Assembly (NCBI GenBank): GCA_035772405.1
Contig: JAYKKM010000196.1
Coordinates: 2,207,501 to 2,271,500, forward strand
Length of the DNA: 64,000 nt
From: Chrysogorgia sp. JL179-B06
Lineage: Eukaryota; Cnidaria; Anthozoa; Scleralcyonacea; Chrysogorgiidae
Direction: 5' to 3'
Part shown: positions 45,327 to 56,845 of the stretch, one piece after another
How the letters are laid out: each line of letters begins with the position of its first letter
How positions within the stretch are numbered: position 1 is the first letter of the stretch
Translations under genes and position numbers: made by a program
Notes under the pieces: generated by a model
The model's database searches: none
What the model was told of the DNA's origin: nothing
The model's input: only the letters and a program-made list of their open reading frames with translations

Positions 45327-45393
45327 TTGTTTCCGTTGCACGAACAACCACCATGCCACTTCGAATTTACGTGAAGTTCACGGACAAGGCTGG
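45327..45393 (+). CDS. Possible first coding exon of an unidentified host gene
   Basis: A good acceptor (TTTTATTTTCTCAG) precedes GAACAACCACC-ATG, a strong start context, at 45353. The coding text MPLRIYVKFTDKAG runs into a donor GG|GTAGGT in phase 2. Downstream exons are not recognised. It could be chance, but splice sites, Kozak context and lack of repeats agree. Confidence 0.35.
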
Positions 45394-46326
45394 GTAGGTT
45401 ATTTTCAGTCACTCTAATCCTTATTGCAAACCTAAGGCACCTAACCCTAACCTTGATCCTAACCTTAAACCTAACCCTAATTACCGTAGCTAACCCTAAT
45501 CAAAAATAAAGACCAGACAAAAACAGAAAGTTTTTTTGAGCAAATACATTATTATTTAGCGGAGCCATCTCCGGAGCTGAGTCCGGTGTCTGCCTCCTCC
45601 GCAGGCTCTTAATCGGGAGTGTGCGGGCGGGGACGTGGTGCAGGCATGTGCAGGTCAAATTTTCCTCCATGATGTAGTGATGGGCGATACCAGCTTTTTT
45701 AATTCGATACGATACTGGTTCGATATTGCCCTTTTTTTTCGATATCGATATCGATATCGATATTTTATGCGACATAACTTTCTATTAAATGGACATGTAA
45801 ACAAAGTATCATAGGTCAGTAGGTCACTCTTTAGACAATGGAGGAAATGATTATCTAATTAAGGAGATTAAAATTGCAAATGAATCGTTAAGGTACGAGG
45901 TTGATGAATCGTCATTACCTTCGTTCATGTTAACCACATGTAAATACGCCTTCTAGACTGTAGTTTGTGCTGAGTCCGCTGGCCAAAAGGCAAAAGACCG
46001 CAGGCTCAGCGGTATCGAAACAATCGATATATATTTCGGTGCGAGAGCCGCCAACACCACAACACCACTAACCCAGCGGTGACATGTTCGTCGTAAAACA
46101 GTCGCAAAACGCTCGTAAATCTACCACACGTATTATTTAAAAATATGTAAATATTTATTATCTTTACTCTCTCCTCCGCAGGGGCTTATATATTTTATTA
46201 GAAATTTAAAAGGCGCGCGTTGCGGGAGGAAAATCGGACGCGCGCAGGGAATGACGGGAAGAGAGAAAGAAAATAAGGGTGCGCGCCAGAACCATGTTGA
46301 GCCCGCCAACCAGGGACGTGGATAGA

Positions 46327-46752
46327 TATAGATGCTACATGAAGTGAAAAGTTGAATGCCAAAATATTTTATGATTTGAGCTTTGCGTTGATGTGCTATA
46401 AAGGTTTGTTTGTCAGAAATGGTAATGAGTGTGACGTCATTTACGGCATTTGGCTTTCTTTTCTGCTTTCCGTGTGATAGTCTGGTTGAGGATTTGACTG
46501 AAAAAGTTGATAAAATCTTTACTATAGCGGTCAAGTACATCATCAACGTTTGAGTTAGATTAATTTGCTTTAACAGTAGAATATTGTATCCGAAATGATG
46601 CCGTAAATGACGTCATACTCATTACCATTTCTGACAAACAAATCTTTATAGCATATCAACGCAAAGCTCAAATCATAAAATATTTTGGCATTCAACTTTT
46701 CACTTCATGTAGCATCTATATCAGTAATATCGTATTTGGGGTCATGGGCACT
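46327..46752. mobile_element. Hairpin MITE, same family as 25783-26125
   Basis: Arms contain GCTACATGAAGTGAAAAGTT, GCCAAAATATTTTATGATTT and TTTACGGCAT in inverted copies. The right tip reads AGTGCCCATGACCCC on the minus strand; the left tip is truncated and TTAA is not preserved. Confidence 0.65.
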
Positions 46753-46897
46753 TGTAAATTAGCCAAATGACAAAAGATCACAAAACTCCTTCAAATAATT
46801 GAGCCTCGGATTTCAATGGTCTCCCGTCTCCAGATCGGAAATACTTCACTACGGAATACATCAACTGTACTCACTTAAATACAATTTTGAGCGCTAT

Positions 46898-46986
46898 TGA
46901 CCAACTGTTGACCGACAATTGATAAAAAAAACAAATTTTATTGACCAACTGTTGACCGACAATTGATAAAAAAAACAAATTTTATC
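46898..46986. repeat. Tandem duplication, 45-bp unit
   Basis: TTGACCAACTGTTGACCGAC and the following 25 bases occur twice in a row, identically. Confidence 0.9.
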
Positions 46987-47494
46987 TTTTTTTTCTGTCT
47001 TAGCAACGTAAACGCTATGCTGCTGTGTTTGGACACTCGTATTTGTGACGTAACAACCTGGATCACATGACCTAGCGAACTTTTAGAAACAGAACTTTGT
47101 ATCCTGACATTTTCTCATTTTTCTGTCTCCTGTTTGACGGCTTTGGCTACTGTTTGCTTTGATTTTCGAAATTTTATCAAGGTAAGGCGACAAGTTATGA
47201 GTGTTAACGTCATGTTATTATCGACATGAAATTTGTTGATCAGTTCTCGTGTCAGCATTTACGATTTTTGTGCGAGTATTTTATACTATTTGGCAGCACT
47301 TTCCTTGCGATAGTATCTTTTATCTGATTCATATCTTTTTTCTGTTTTAGGAACCTTTTAGGAGTCTTACACACACTAGGAAACATTTGTGAGTTCATCA
47401 CTTGTGACAGTTTATTTCTCACAGGTCGATCAAATACTTGTTCAGTTGTACACAACACAAATTAAACGAAGCCATGACACATTGACATTGTGTT

Positions 47495-47590
47495 CGTTCG
47501 CCCATTGTCATTGAGGCAAAATAACTCGCCCGTTGAGGAAACTACAACTCGCCCGTTGAGGAAAACTATAACTCGACCGTTGAGGCAATC
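47495..47590. repeat. Degenerate tandem repeat, about 26-bp unit
   Basis: ACTCGCCCGTTGAGGAAACTA and variants occur about four times. Confidence 0.7.
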
Positions 47591-47810
47591 TACGACTACA
47601 CAGTATTACGATTGAGCAAATATACAGAGCTCGAATTGGTGTCCACACTCCACAATTAAATAGCATTACAAAAACCAAAGAGGATATTAACTCTCATCTC
47701 GAAGGTATTACTTGGAATACAATGCCAATATTGATATTATTATCAATATTATACCGCTGTGTATTTTTAATAGGCTATATCGTGTATATTTCTGATCTTG
47801 TACACATTTT

Positions 47811-48623
47811 TTCTAAATTTTCTAAGTCACCTCCGTCATCTCCTTGTGTCTCGGTTGGCAATACTGTTATCAAGGTGCAGTCTGAAGCTTGTGACCTCGG
47901 CGTCATCATAGATAATAACCTTTCTATGAAAAAACACATTAACGCAATTTGCAAATCAGCGTATGCTGGCATCAGGAACATAGGAAGTTTGAGAAAATAT
48001 CTTGATGCTCCCACTACTGAGAGACTAGTTCATGCGTTCGTTACATCCCGACTTGACCAATGTAACAGTCTGCTTTATGGTCTACCCCAAGCTGAGATTA
48101 AGAAGTTACAAAGGGTGCAAAACACTGCTGCAAGAATTGTTACCAGGTCTAAAGGCTATGATCACATCACTCCGGTCCTTCTACATCTACATTGGTTACC
48201 AGTGGAATTCAGAATTAAATTTAAATTAATTCTGATGGTTTTTAAAGTACTGAATGGTCTATCGCCACCTTATTTGGTTGAATTGCTTCAACCCCTTAAG
48301 CACCAGCGCCTTTTGAGATCCTCTGGCAAAAATTTGCTATTCCAGCCAAGATCAACGACCAAGTCGTTTGGAGATCGGGCTTTTTGCATTGCGGGTCCAG
48401 CACTGTGGAATAGTCTTCCTGTGGAGCTGCGAATGTTGACGTCGGCTGACTTTTTTAAAACTGCTCTTAAAACTTTTCGCTTTTCTAAGGCTTTTGACAC
48501 TTAACTGTTATTTATTTAGCTCCTTCCTTTGTACTTTCATGTAATTATGTAAATAAGCATTGAGACAGCTGTAAAATGCGTATTATTCTTAAGAAATAAA
48601 TTATTATTATTATTATTATTATT
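47811..48623 (+). pseudogene. CR1/L2-like LINE 3' end with ATT tail
   Basis: Open to 48504: CDLGVIIDNNLSMKKHIN, AFVTSRLDQCNSLLYGLP, LQRVQNTAARIV, LHWLPVEFRIKFK and ALWNSLPVELR are the thumb and C-terminal blocks of L2/CR1-type polymerases. A short 3' UTR ends in (ATT)n at 48600-48623, the microsatellite tail of this group. The upstream polymerase and endonuclease are missing, so it is a 5'-truncated insertion with an undamaged reading frame, hence fairly young. Confidence 0.85.
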
Positions 48624-48638
48624 TCACTGTTGTTAAGA

Positions 48639-48891
48639 ATGGCAAATGATGTTGAGGAAAATCCAGGACCTACTGTATATGCAGATTTTAGTCAAGGCAA
48701 TTCAAGACAATTTGGACAAAATGCTGATAAACAATGTGTGCTATGTAAGCTATGTCACTGACTGCAATAATATATACTCAAGTAAATATATTACAACTTG
48801 GGATTCACAATTTTTAAATACAATATTATTTGCAGGAAATAACCTTTATATTTGCACAGGTAATTCCATTAAAAAAATGTGTTGCTGTTAA
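48639..48891 (+). pseudogene. Relic with 2A (StopGo) motif and protease-like start
   Basis: In frame: SLLLRMANDVEENPGP, which fits the 2A consensus (hydrophobic run, D-V/I-E-x-N-P-G-P) at which ribosomes skip a peptide bond. It is followed by YADFSQGN and FGQNADKQCV, then a stop at 48761; in another frame WDSQFLNTILFAGNNLY continues to 48891. ADFxQGN...GKQC is the N-terminal catalytic-Cys region of a papain-like (OTU/C76-type) protease domain found in large cnidarian mobile-element proteins, from memory. The 5' side is cut by the LINE tail directly upstream. Confidence 0.55.
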
Positions 48892-48962
48892 CTGACGTGC
48901 CAGAATTTATTTAAATTGATGATAAAGTTTATTATTTACAATATAGTGACTCCTTGCTGGTG

Positions 48963-49275
48963 GGGTTTTACTACATCCCAGGCATTCTTTATCAGTGCCC
49001 ACAAGCAATTGTCTTCTGGACGATCCTTTTATTAGTATTAAGGTTAGTATTAAAAAAACATTAGGTGGGGGGTTAGAAAACCTATTAGGTGGGGTTTAGG
49101 GTTAGTTGTTTTGGGGTTAGCAGTTCTATGATGCATTTTATCATATAGGCATGTCCGAACATATGATAGCAGTACAATCGCTCATTTCGTCCCACCTCTC
49201 GCGGATTCTAAAAAAGATCTAATAGAAGACGATTGCTTGCAGGTGCTGACAAAGAATGCCGGGATGTAGTAAATC
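48963..49275. mobile_element. MITE with 11-bp target duplication
   Basis: CCTTGCTGGTG at 48952-48962 is repeated exactly at 49276-49286. Between them, arms of about 60 bp (TTTTACTACATCCCAGGCAT ... and complement) pair. The centre is G- and T-rich (GGTTAGG-like). An 8-11 bp duplication with TIRs suggests a MULE-type origin. Confidence 0.65.
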
Positions 49276-49286
49276 CCTTGCTGGTG

Positions 49287-50848
49287 ACATATTTCATTCT
49301 ATACTGATGAGTGATCTAAAATTAAATATTTTCCCACTCTGAATTGAATTATCAACATTTCTTGTTGACTGTAATGCAGAGATAAATTAATTCAAGAGAT
49401 AAATGGCATGCCAGACCCATGTGGAAAATATGTATTAATTGATGTTGACGGTATCCAGTTTAAAAAATCTAATTGCTATATAAGTATATTTATCATTGAA
49501 CTGGTTTAAAACAAACTGGTTTAAAAAAATTGTACCAGATCAAAAATATTGCCACAGTTCAAATAAATGTGCCCCACAATATATACATGCATCAGTTGTT
49601 GTTATTGTTTTCTAGCATGGCATTGTCATATGACATATGTTAAAAAGTGCTCCACTTGGACCCAAAAAATTTGAGTTGATATGAATAATTAATATTTATA
49701 ATTTGTCTATTTAGGTAATCCATAGACCAGGGTCCCATGTTTTCTCAACTGTATTGGAATCCTTCTGAGTAGACATAATATACAGTGTAGACACTAATAT
49801 ACCTGTGCAACAGTAAACACTAAACATCACTATCCAGTGCAAAATCCTTTCTTTTCATGATTGTTTATTTTGTGCTATTTAGCACTAATGAATTAGAACG
49901 GTTTAATAGGTATAATAACTGCACTCTACCATATAGCAAAATAATATTAAAGTTTATGATTGACATTGTTCAATAAAATATGTTCCTGTATTTCCTTACC
50001 CAAAATGCAAGTAGTCTAATAACCCAAGACCAAGTGCTAAAAAAACTACAATGCCCATCGGTAGTGTAGCAGCATCAGATAAACAATGGGCTATTAAATT
50101 GGGTATATAGTTTTACCACAAGAAGTATGTTTGTTCAGTTTTTAATGGTTAATATATCTGCACCAGTCCACCAAGTCATGGTGTAAAGTAATGATTTTCC
50201 TTCACCTGAAATCATTATAGCAATCACTTCCAACGAATGTAAATACCAATATTGCCTCCAGTTTTACCATTGTATATCTGTGCAACGATAGTAATTTAAT
50301 ACGCCCCTCTCACAACCAAATTAAAGAATCCTTATCGTGTCCATCAAATTTCCTTAGTTTTCTCCAAAATTCCTTAGGTTTCTAGTTTGTCCCATTTGGT
50401 CATGTATAGTACCCCTTGGGCCCCTTATGACCACTTGAAAGATTATTTAAATCATTATACGGACCTAACATGAAGTAGTATACTTTAGTACATGTACCGC
50501 TGAAATAATAACCGCGGGCAGTTGACCGAAAAGATAATCCCTAGTTCTTAGTCTGCTTGACATGTAATTAAATTTGAAGCAAGATCAACAAAACGTGTAC
50601 GAAATTTCCTTAAAAAATACCTCAAAACATGGAATTCCTTAGATTGTTCCTTAAAATGCTACAGAATTCCTTGTTTTAAGGAAATTTCCTTAAACATGAG
50701 AGCACTGATCCCAAACGTAGACGCATGTACGCATTGCGTACCTATTTTTATTTTGGCCAGCAGCAACCCTTGTGTGACCAACTTTTTGCTATTTAGAATT
50801 ATTGGGGGGTGTCGAGTCGCCACGCCACTGCCGCCAACACCACTAACC
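49287..50848. other. Intergenic, no gene seen
   Basis: AT-rich. Its last 50 bases (CCGCCAACACCACTAACCCAG) match 46050-46090, a repeat into which the BEL element inserted. Confidence 0.4.
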
Positions 50849-50853
50849 CAGAG

Positions 50854-50972
50854 TGTAACGAATATCTATTTTATTACTCTAAACAATACGTTAAACGACA
50901 CATTTCAGACATGCGCATAATACACGACAAAATTGTCGACTAAACTACTAAGAAGAAATTTCCTTATTTACA
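50854..50972 (-). repeat. BEL/Pao 3' LTR
   Basis: 119 bp, TG...CA ends. It lacks an eight-base piece (AGTACAAT region) that is present in the other LTR; otherwise the two look the same. Confidence 0.9.
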
Positions 50973-51099
50973 CTCCCGAGGGTTGATCTGTCAAATGATC
51001 AAAAATGTTCTGAAACTAAATATAAACATTAGAACTAATAGTCTTGCAGCATGCATTGCTACAGTGTTCTTACAATCAAAATATTGTTCAAGTTAATTT

Positions 51100-51617
51100 T
51101 TACTGTCGAACATTGTTTTCACCGTCTCTACATCGAACTTCAAGTGGTATGAGATGTTGAATGGGTCTCCGCAAGAACGTTGGTTTACCACCGGTTGGGG
51201 CATGTAACACTTTAATCCGTGCTGCTCTCACCACGCCATCTTTGCTTTCCAACAACTCTTCGACCTTCGCCAATTTCCAATAACTGCGAGCTGTGGAATC
51301 TTCTTTCATTATCACAATTTCACCGACCGATATATCTTGACAATGCTTTCTGTTCGGTAGTTGTCGTCTTGCCGCTTCACGCAGTCCCAATAGGTACTCC
51401 TTACGCCATTGCTTAGAAACATTGTCAAGCAATCTGAAGTGATACTTCATTCTTCGAGTTAAAATCTTATACGTACTGGTGACGTTGCCGTGTCGTTGAT
51501 TTGGCGTAGTTGCTATGTGACGTCCATATACCAAGTCGGATGGGGTGAGTGGATATGATAATCCATCGTCGTCACCATACACGTAGGTCAGTGGCCTATT
51601 GTTCAGTGTTGCTTCAA
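51100..51617 (-). pseudogene. BEL integrase C-terminal domain (DUF5641)
   Basis: EATLNNRPLTYVYGDDDGLS and LTPSDLVYGRHI followed by QWRKEYLLGLRE and VGEIVIMKEDS. This is the usual C-terminal domain of BEL/Pao polyproteins, ending about 130 bp before the LTR. Confidence 0.85.
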
Positions 51618-52948
51618 TCCACCATCAGGGTACGAAGCTCTTCAAACGTTAAGGAGGTTCGACCAACACATTTCTTCAGGGATGATTTTACACTCCTCAC
51701 CATTCGCTCCCAGAAACCACCCCACCAGGGTGCTTTCTCCATTATGAATTCCCATGAAACTTGCTTGTTGGTCAAATAGTTCTTAACTTCGATTGATCTT
51801 ACAATCTGCTTCACCATAGCTGATGCAGCCTTGAACGTTTTTGCATTATCTGACAAAAGCTTTGATGGCAGTCCTCTTCGACTAGTGAAGCGCCTGAAGG
51901 CTTGTAAAAATGATGATGCTGTCAGGTCTTCTGTTAATTCAAGATGAATTGCGCGTGTAGAAGCGCAGGTGAATAAGCAACAATAGCATTTGTTGGTTCT
52001 CTTCTTGGAATCATGAGTAACATACAGTGGTCCGGCGAAGTCCACTCCTGTTTGAGTGAATGGTGGGCTATCATCAACGCGATCGACAGGAAGGTCTGGC
52101 ATCGGTGGCGTCGGAAAGGCTCTTCCTTCGTGTCTTCTGCATATAACGCATCTTCTAAGAACTCGCTTCACAGCCTCTCTTCCTCTTAAAATCCAGTGTG
52201 TTTGTCGAATTAGATTCAAGGTATCACGTATGCCTTGATGATGTACGCCTTGGTGTCTTTCACGAATCAACAGTTCGGTAAATCGGTGTCGAGATGGCAG
52301 TAAAATTGGATTCTTGCTTGGTTGCGGTAGAGTGGAGTTGTTTATTCGTCCTTGACAACGGATTTGTTCCTTGTCGTCGAAGTATAATTCGAATTGCTTT
52401 AAACGAGTCGTTGATTTTCCATCACTCTGCAGGGCCTGTCTTTCTGCTGGAAATGAACTGGTTTGCACACTTCTAATCCATGCTATCTCGGCTGACTCCA
52501 ATTCTGCTCCGTTTAATTCTTTGGACCTTGCAACGCTTTCTTCTCTCTTCAATAATTGTACAAATTTCATGACAATTGCAGTCACTCTCAACAGTTTAAT
52601 CTTGGAACTATATCGCTGCATGTCTATAATGTTCTCCAGACTTACGATGGTCGACGGTTGCTTGGAAACACATGGCAGTGATCGCGTGATTACCGGTGGG
52701 TTCCGGACCAATTCTTTGTCTGCTTTCTCGTCTCCATATGTTGTTGCTGCATTTGGCCATGATTCAAGAGGTTTCTTCAGAAATTCAGGTCCTGTCCACC
52801 ACAAGTTATTCTTGACCAGCTCCTTCACTGCACATCCACGAGATGGAATATCTGCTGGGTTCAAATTTCCGGGGCAAAATCTCCATTTATCCTTGTCTGA
52901 TTGCTTGCGAATCTCATCTACTCTGTGCTGTACGTATATTGCCGCCAT
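51614..52948 (-). pseudogene. BEL integrase
   Basis: HHxxC zinc region (HHQGIRDTLN ... CVICRRHEG), then TGVDFAGPLYV, LSDNAKTFKAA and WWGGFWERMVRSVK providing D, D, E. A frame break near 51618 separates the last domain. Confidence 0.85.
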
Positions 52949-54345
52949 GGTTTATTGTTCTTGATGCAGCACAGAGCGGTAAAGGAGTCCACCCAATAAT
53001 AAGTATCGACGTTAAAGGCAAGAGATTCGAAGATGATTCGAATGGACTCAATTAACTTTGATAGCAGGCAAGCTCCCAAAAGCTCTAAGCGTGGAATGGA
53101 TTGTTTCTTTAGTGGTGCCACTCTTGTTTTAGATGCAATGAGTCGTGCATCTATGCTTCCATCTGCATACTTGGTACGTAGGTATACCACTGCGGCAAAT
53201 GCCTTCTCTGATGCATCACTAAAGCCATGGACTTGGTGGCTGACAGGTTTTCTCTCTATCGCAATGTAGCATCTTGGGACTCTGATATTTGCTAATGAAC
53301 TTAACTCCTCCAGTAGGTAGTTCCACTTCTTCAACCATTCATCGTTTAATTCATCATCCCAGTTTATCTTGTCAACGCATAATTTCTGGAACCATATCTT
53401 CATGTTCACCGTAATTGGACTTATCAGTCCTATCGGGTCGAAAATCTTGGCCGATGCTTTCAACAGTGATCGCTTCGTTGGTGACAGGGATTTCACATAT
53501 TCTACTATCTGAGTGATATCAAAACTGAATTCGTCATCTTTTGTATTCCAGCTTAGACCAAGGATTTTAACTTCTGGGGACGTGGCTTCCAGCTCTTCCT
53601 TCTTCTTAACTCTAGTGGTCTGGCCTTGGTTAACCTCCAGAGCACTCGCTCTTCCTTGATCTTTGGCAGGGACTGGTTTCTCCACGCTGTCTATCTTCTC
53701 CTTCAACATCCTCGAGTTTGTATTCCACTTGCGAAGATTAAAACCTCCTTCACCCATAATGCTCTTGGCTTTCTGATAAACGTCAAAGACTGCATCTTCA
53801 TCCTTGGCTCCTCCTGGAAAGTCGTCTACGTACATTGAATTGGTTAAGAGCTTGGTAACCTCTGGTTCCGACTCTTTGAACAACGACAGATGATGCTGAA
53901 TTGTTCCATTGAGAATTGCAGGACTTGAGGTCAACCCAAACACCAAACGTTGGAATCGGTACTGCACAATTCTTGGCTGTGGATCCTCTAGATTCTCCCA
54001 CCAGAGAAATCTCAGCATATCTCTGTCCGATGAGTTGATTGAGATTTGGTGAAAGGCTTTCTCCACGTCAGCTGTTAAGGCTACAGCATGGCTTCTGAAT
54101 TTAATCAGAACATCAAAGAGATGTGGAGTTAAATTTGGCCCCTTCTCTAGACAATCATTAATCGAATGTTGACCATTGCCTCCACTTGCTGATCCATCGA
54201 AGACGATACGTAATTTAGTTGTGGCTTTGTCAGTCCTAAGGACTCCATGATGTGGCAAAAAAATTAGCAACTTTAGCATTCTCCTCCGATATTGGAACTC
54301 TTTCAATGATGCCTGTTTTCTCCTGTTCCTTAAGGATGTTGTCAT
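52918..54345 (-). pseudogene. BEL reverse transcriptase and RNase H
   Basis: LRIVFDGSASGGNGQHSIND, ALTADVEKAFHQI and SMYVDDFPGGA give the three RT aspartates. RNase H-like text follows (HGFSDASEKAFAAVVYLR, IPRLELLGACLL, YYWVDSFTALCCI). The frame breaks near 52935, at a conserved QY-x-x-HRVDEIR block. Confidence 0.85.
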
Positions 54346-55063
54346 ATTCTCTGAGCAGATTCTCCTTCTTTAGACGGGATTTCAAGTGGTGCAACCTTGA
54401 AATAGACATCTCATAATTGGTGGATTGTAAAGGGGGTGTTTTCTTCCATGGAAGGCTTACTTCATACTTCCCCAGGGTCTTGTCAAATCTTATATCTTGT
54501 AAAAACTGTTTCTCCAAGCTCTCATTAATTGGCTCTCCAATTACACCACTCGATTCACAGTCCCAAAAACGTGCCAAACTGTCTATTAACTCTGAGGGAG
54601 GTTCCTCAGCCAAGATGGGGTAACTTGTTTCCTGTAGGATTAGGTTAGACGAGCTATGGTTTCCATAATTTCTGGAATTATTGACTGGTCCTGATACCAA
54701 CCAACCAAACTTACTGCTGACCGCCACGAGACCACCTTCACGAACAATATCTCCATCTATTATGTCCCAATAATAATCTGAGCCAATCAATACATCAATG
54801 TCAGTTCGATCATCCTTTGAAGTATAGCAATCAGCGAGGTCCAACTCTAGTAGTTGAGGATGGCTATCCAAACTGACCCTTCCAGGTAATGGAGAACATG
54901 TGCTTTCAAATGTCAATGCTGATATCTCCACATCTTGACCATTCCTTCCTTGGAGTTTCATCTGGACCAGGTCACATTTCTTCTTGGAAAAACTTGCATT
55001 GCCAAAGGTATTCAGGTTCAGGGATTCTGTTTTGATGGGTTGCAGTCCCAGTTTTTTCTTCAA
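54236..55063 (-). pseudogene. BEL aspartic protease region (DUF1758), active site deleted
   Basis: Reads GSQRSYVTTSLKKKLGLQ, DVLIGSDYYWDII and GWLVSGPV. In the family GSQRSYV is preceded by LLDS, which provides the catalytic Asp. Here gag text VRVL runs straight to the GS with a frame change, so the Asp is lost. A second frame break at about 54250 separates it from RT. Confidence 0.8.
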
Positions 55064-56292
55064 GCTGGTGGTGACGTAAGATCTCTGACTTCCAATACAC
55101 GGACTGGTACAACTTCTGAATTGCTGCCAGAATAAGCATGTGTTCTAGCAGTCTGTAACAATACCTTTGCTTTGCTCTTGACTGATGTGGTAGTTGTATC
55201 TTGTGGAGTCTCAACATCCACCACTGACCCCGTCGTAGAATCTTGCAATGACTTGTTGTCCATTGATCTGGTTGAAGAACCTTGCGGTGGTTGGTTGTCA
55301 TTCCTTAACTTGATGGTAGGATCTTGTGGTGACTTGTTATTAAATTCACAGATAGATTGATGATGTCTTCCAGGGCACTTCCGACATCTTCTAACATTGC
55401 TACATTGATTTATACGATGACCTTTTCTTAAGCACAAGAAACACCGTCCATCTTTCTTCAAAATTTCTCTACGAGAATGTGCCTCTTTTATTCTTTCACA
55501 AGATGATGAGAAATGTTCTCCATTGCAATAGACACAACGTATATTCTCTCCAGAGCCATCCTTACTAAAAAATGCACCTGTGGTTGATGGAGATCTTCCC
55601 CTGGGGTGAAATTGTTCACCTGGCTTTCTTTCATTAACTTTCACAGAATCACTGACCTCCCGGGCTTGTACTTCGGCTTTGATCACTTTTAATATCTCGT
55701 TTATTTCCCAGACATCTTTGGTCGTGACGCGTGCTATCTGAAGACGGATTTCAGCTGGTAATTTCGACATTATTATCGGTATTAAGAAGCTCCCATATTG
55801 CTCTGCTTTTACTCCCAATGACTCTAAACCACGTACATTAACGCTGATCTTGTCATATACCAGGCGAAGCTGAGCAGCTTTGTCTGCTGGACATGTTGGC
55901 AACTTGAGAAGGTCATCCATATGTGCGGATATTATTTGCTGTGTGTTTCCATAGCGTTCTTGTAGAAGTTGTAATGCAGCGTTATAGTTTGACTCAGTTA
56001 GGGTCAATCCTTGAATAACTCTTGCAGCAGGGCCCTCTAGCATCCCTTGCAAATAGCTGAATTTATCAATCGGAGAAAGATTTACGTTCTTATTCACAGC
56101 ACTGTCAAAACGGTCCCAAAACGATTTAAATTTAGTTACCTCACCGTTAAATTTGGTTAAAACCAACTTGGGAAGCTTCGGTTTCACTGACGATTGTGAC
56201 GAATGGGTTATGTTCTGCTCCAACAAAGGTATCGACGGACTTGTCGGTGCAACGTGGTCGCTACTCGGTGAATTTTGGCTAGAAATAATCAC
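55060..56292 (-). pseudogene. BEL gag (DUF1759) with zinc knuckles
   Basis: PKLVLTKFNGEVTKFKSFWD and KFSYLQGMLEGPAARVIQGL mark the DUF1759 gag domain. Three Cys-His clusters follow: CVYCNGEHFSSSC, CFLCLRKGHRINQC and CRKCPGRHHQSIC. The frame is open but begins with GTG, so the N-terminus lies elsewhere (see 56349-56700). Confidence 0.85.
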
Positions 56293-56348
56293 TTGGGGCA
56301 GGATTTCACTCGTTTTGATTTGATTCGTATTGAAAATTAACCGATAAG

Positions 56349-56700
56349 ATGTCAGAGGAAGGATTCGATCGTTTGAAGGCCAAAAGAAGAGGCCACAGAG
56401 GCGTTACTACGAAGTTTTTACATGAAGCGAAGGCTATTCTCGAGAGCTCGGAAATATCCAAGTTGAATGAATCCCGTTTGAGGATAATCGATGGTTTGCT
56501 GGGAGAAAAAATGAAGATTTTGCAACAAATGGACGAAGAAATTTTATTGTTGTGTAAAGTAGAGGATATAGAGAAAGAAATTGAGGATTCTGACTTAATA
56601 AGTTCGAAGATTTTGGAGATAAAGAGCGAAATCGGCTGTTTGGATTCTACACAAGGCCAGCAAAAGACCCCACCAATGAATTTGGTATCGCTTCAAGACC
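56349..56700 (+). pseudogene. BEL gag N-terminal segment, inverted
   Basis: The plus strand opens MSEEGFDRLKAKRRGHRGVT, then LLGEKMKILQQMDEEILLLC and EDIEKEIEDSD. This helical text is typical of the gag N-terminus of BEL elements, yet it runs opposite to the rest of gag and pol and ends against the primer binding site. The gag ORF at 56292 starts without an ATG. The simplest reading is an inversion of about 56300-56690. Confidence 0.6.
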
Positions 56701-56713
56701 ACGTTGGGCGCCA
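56697..56713 (-). promoter_or_regulatory. Primer binding site of the BEL/Pao element
   Basis: Immediately inside the 5' LTR, the minus strand reads TGGCGCCCAACGTGG. TGG pairing with a tRNA CCA end at this position is the normal priming site. I do not assign the tRNA. Confidence 0.65.
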
Positions 56714-56840
56714 TGTAACGAATATCTATTTTATTACTCTAAACAATAGTACAATACGTTAAACGACACATTTCAGACATGCGCATAATACACGACAAAA
56801 TTGTCGACTAAACTACTAAGAAGAAATTTCCTTATTTACA
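56714..56840 (-). repeat. BEL/Pao 5' LTR
   Basis: 127 bp copy at the 5' side relative to the coding strand. Confidence 0.9.
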
Positions 56841-56845
56841 CAGAG

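Larger units (their letters stand above)
50854..56840 (-). mobile_element. BEL/Pao LTR retrotransposon, inactivated
   Basis: Short LTRs (50854-50972 and 56714-56840) start TGTAAC and end TTACA on the plus strand and are flanked by CAGAG at 50849-50853 and 56841-56845. Coding order on the minus strand is gag, protease, RT/RNase H, integrase, as in BEL/Pao. The parts lie in four shifted frames, the protease catalytic motif is deleted and the gag start seems inverted. An uninterrupted relative of the target repeat exists at about 46050-46110. Confidence 0.9.

Noticed and set aside
45420..45500. Internal telomere repeat (CCTAA-like runs)
   Set aside because: The units are degenerate, few, and embedded in a dispersed repeat that also occurs at 8380.
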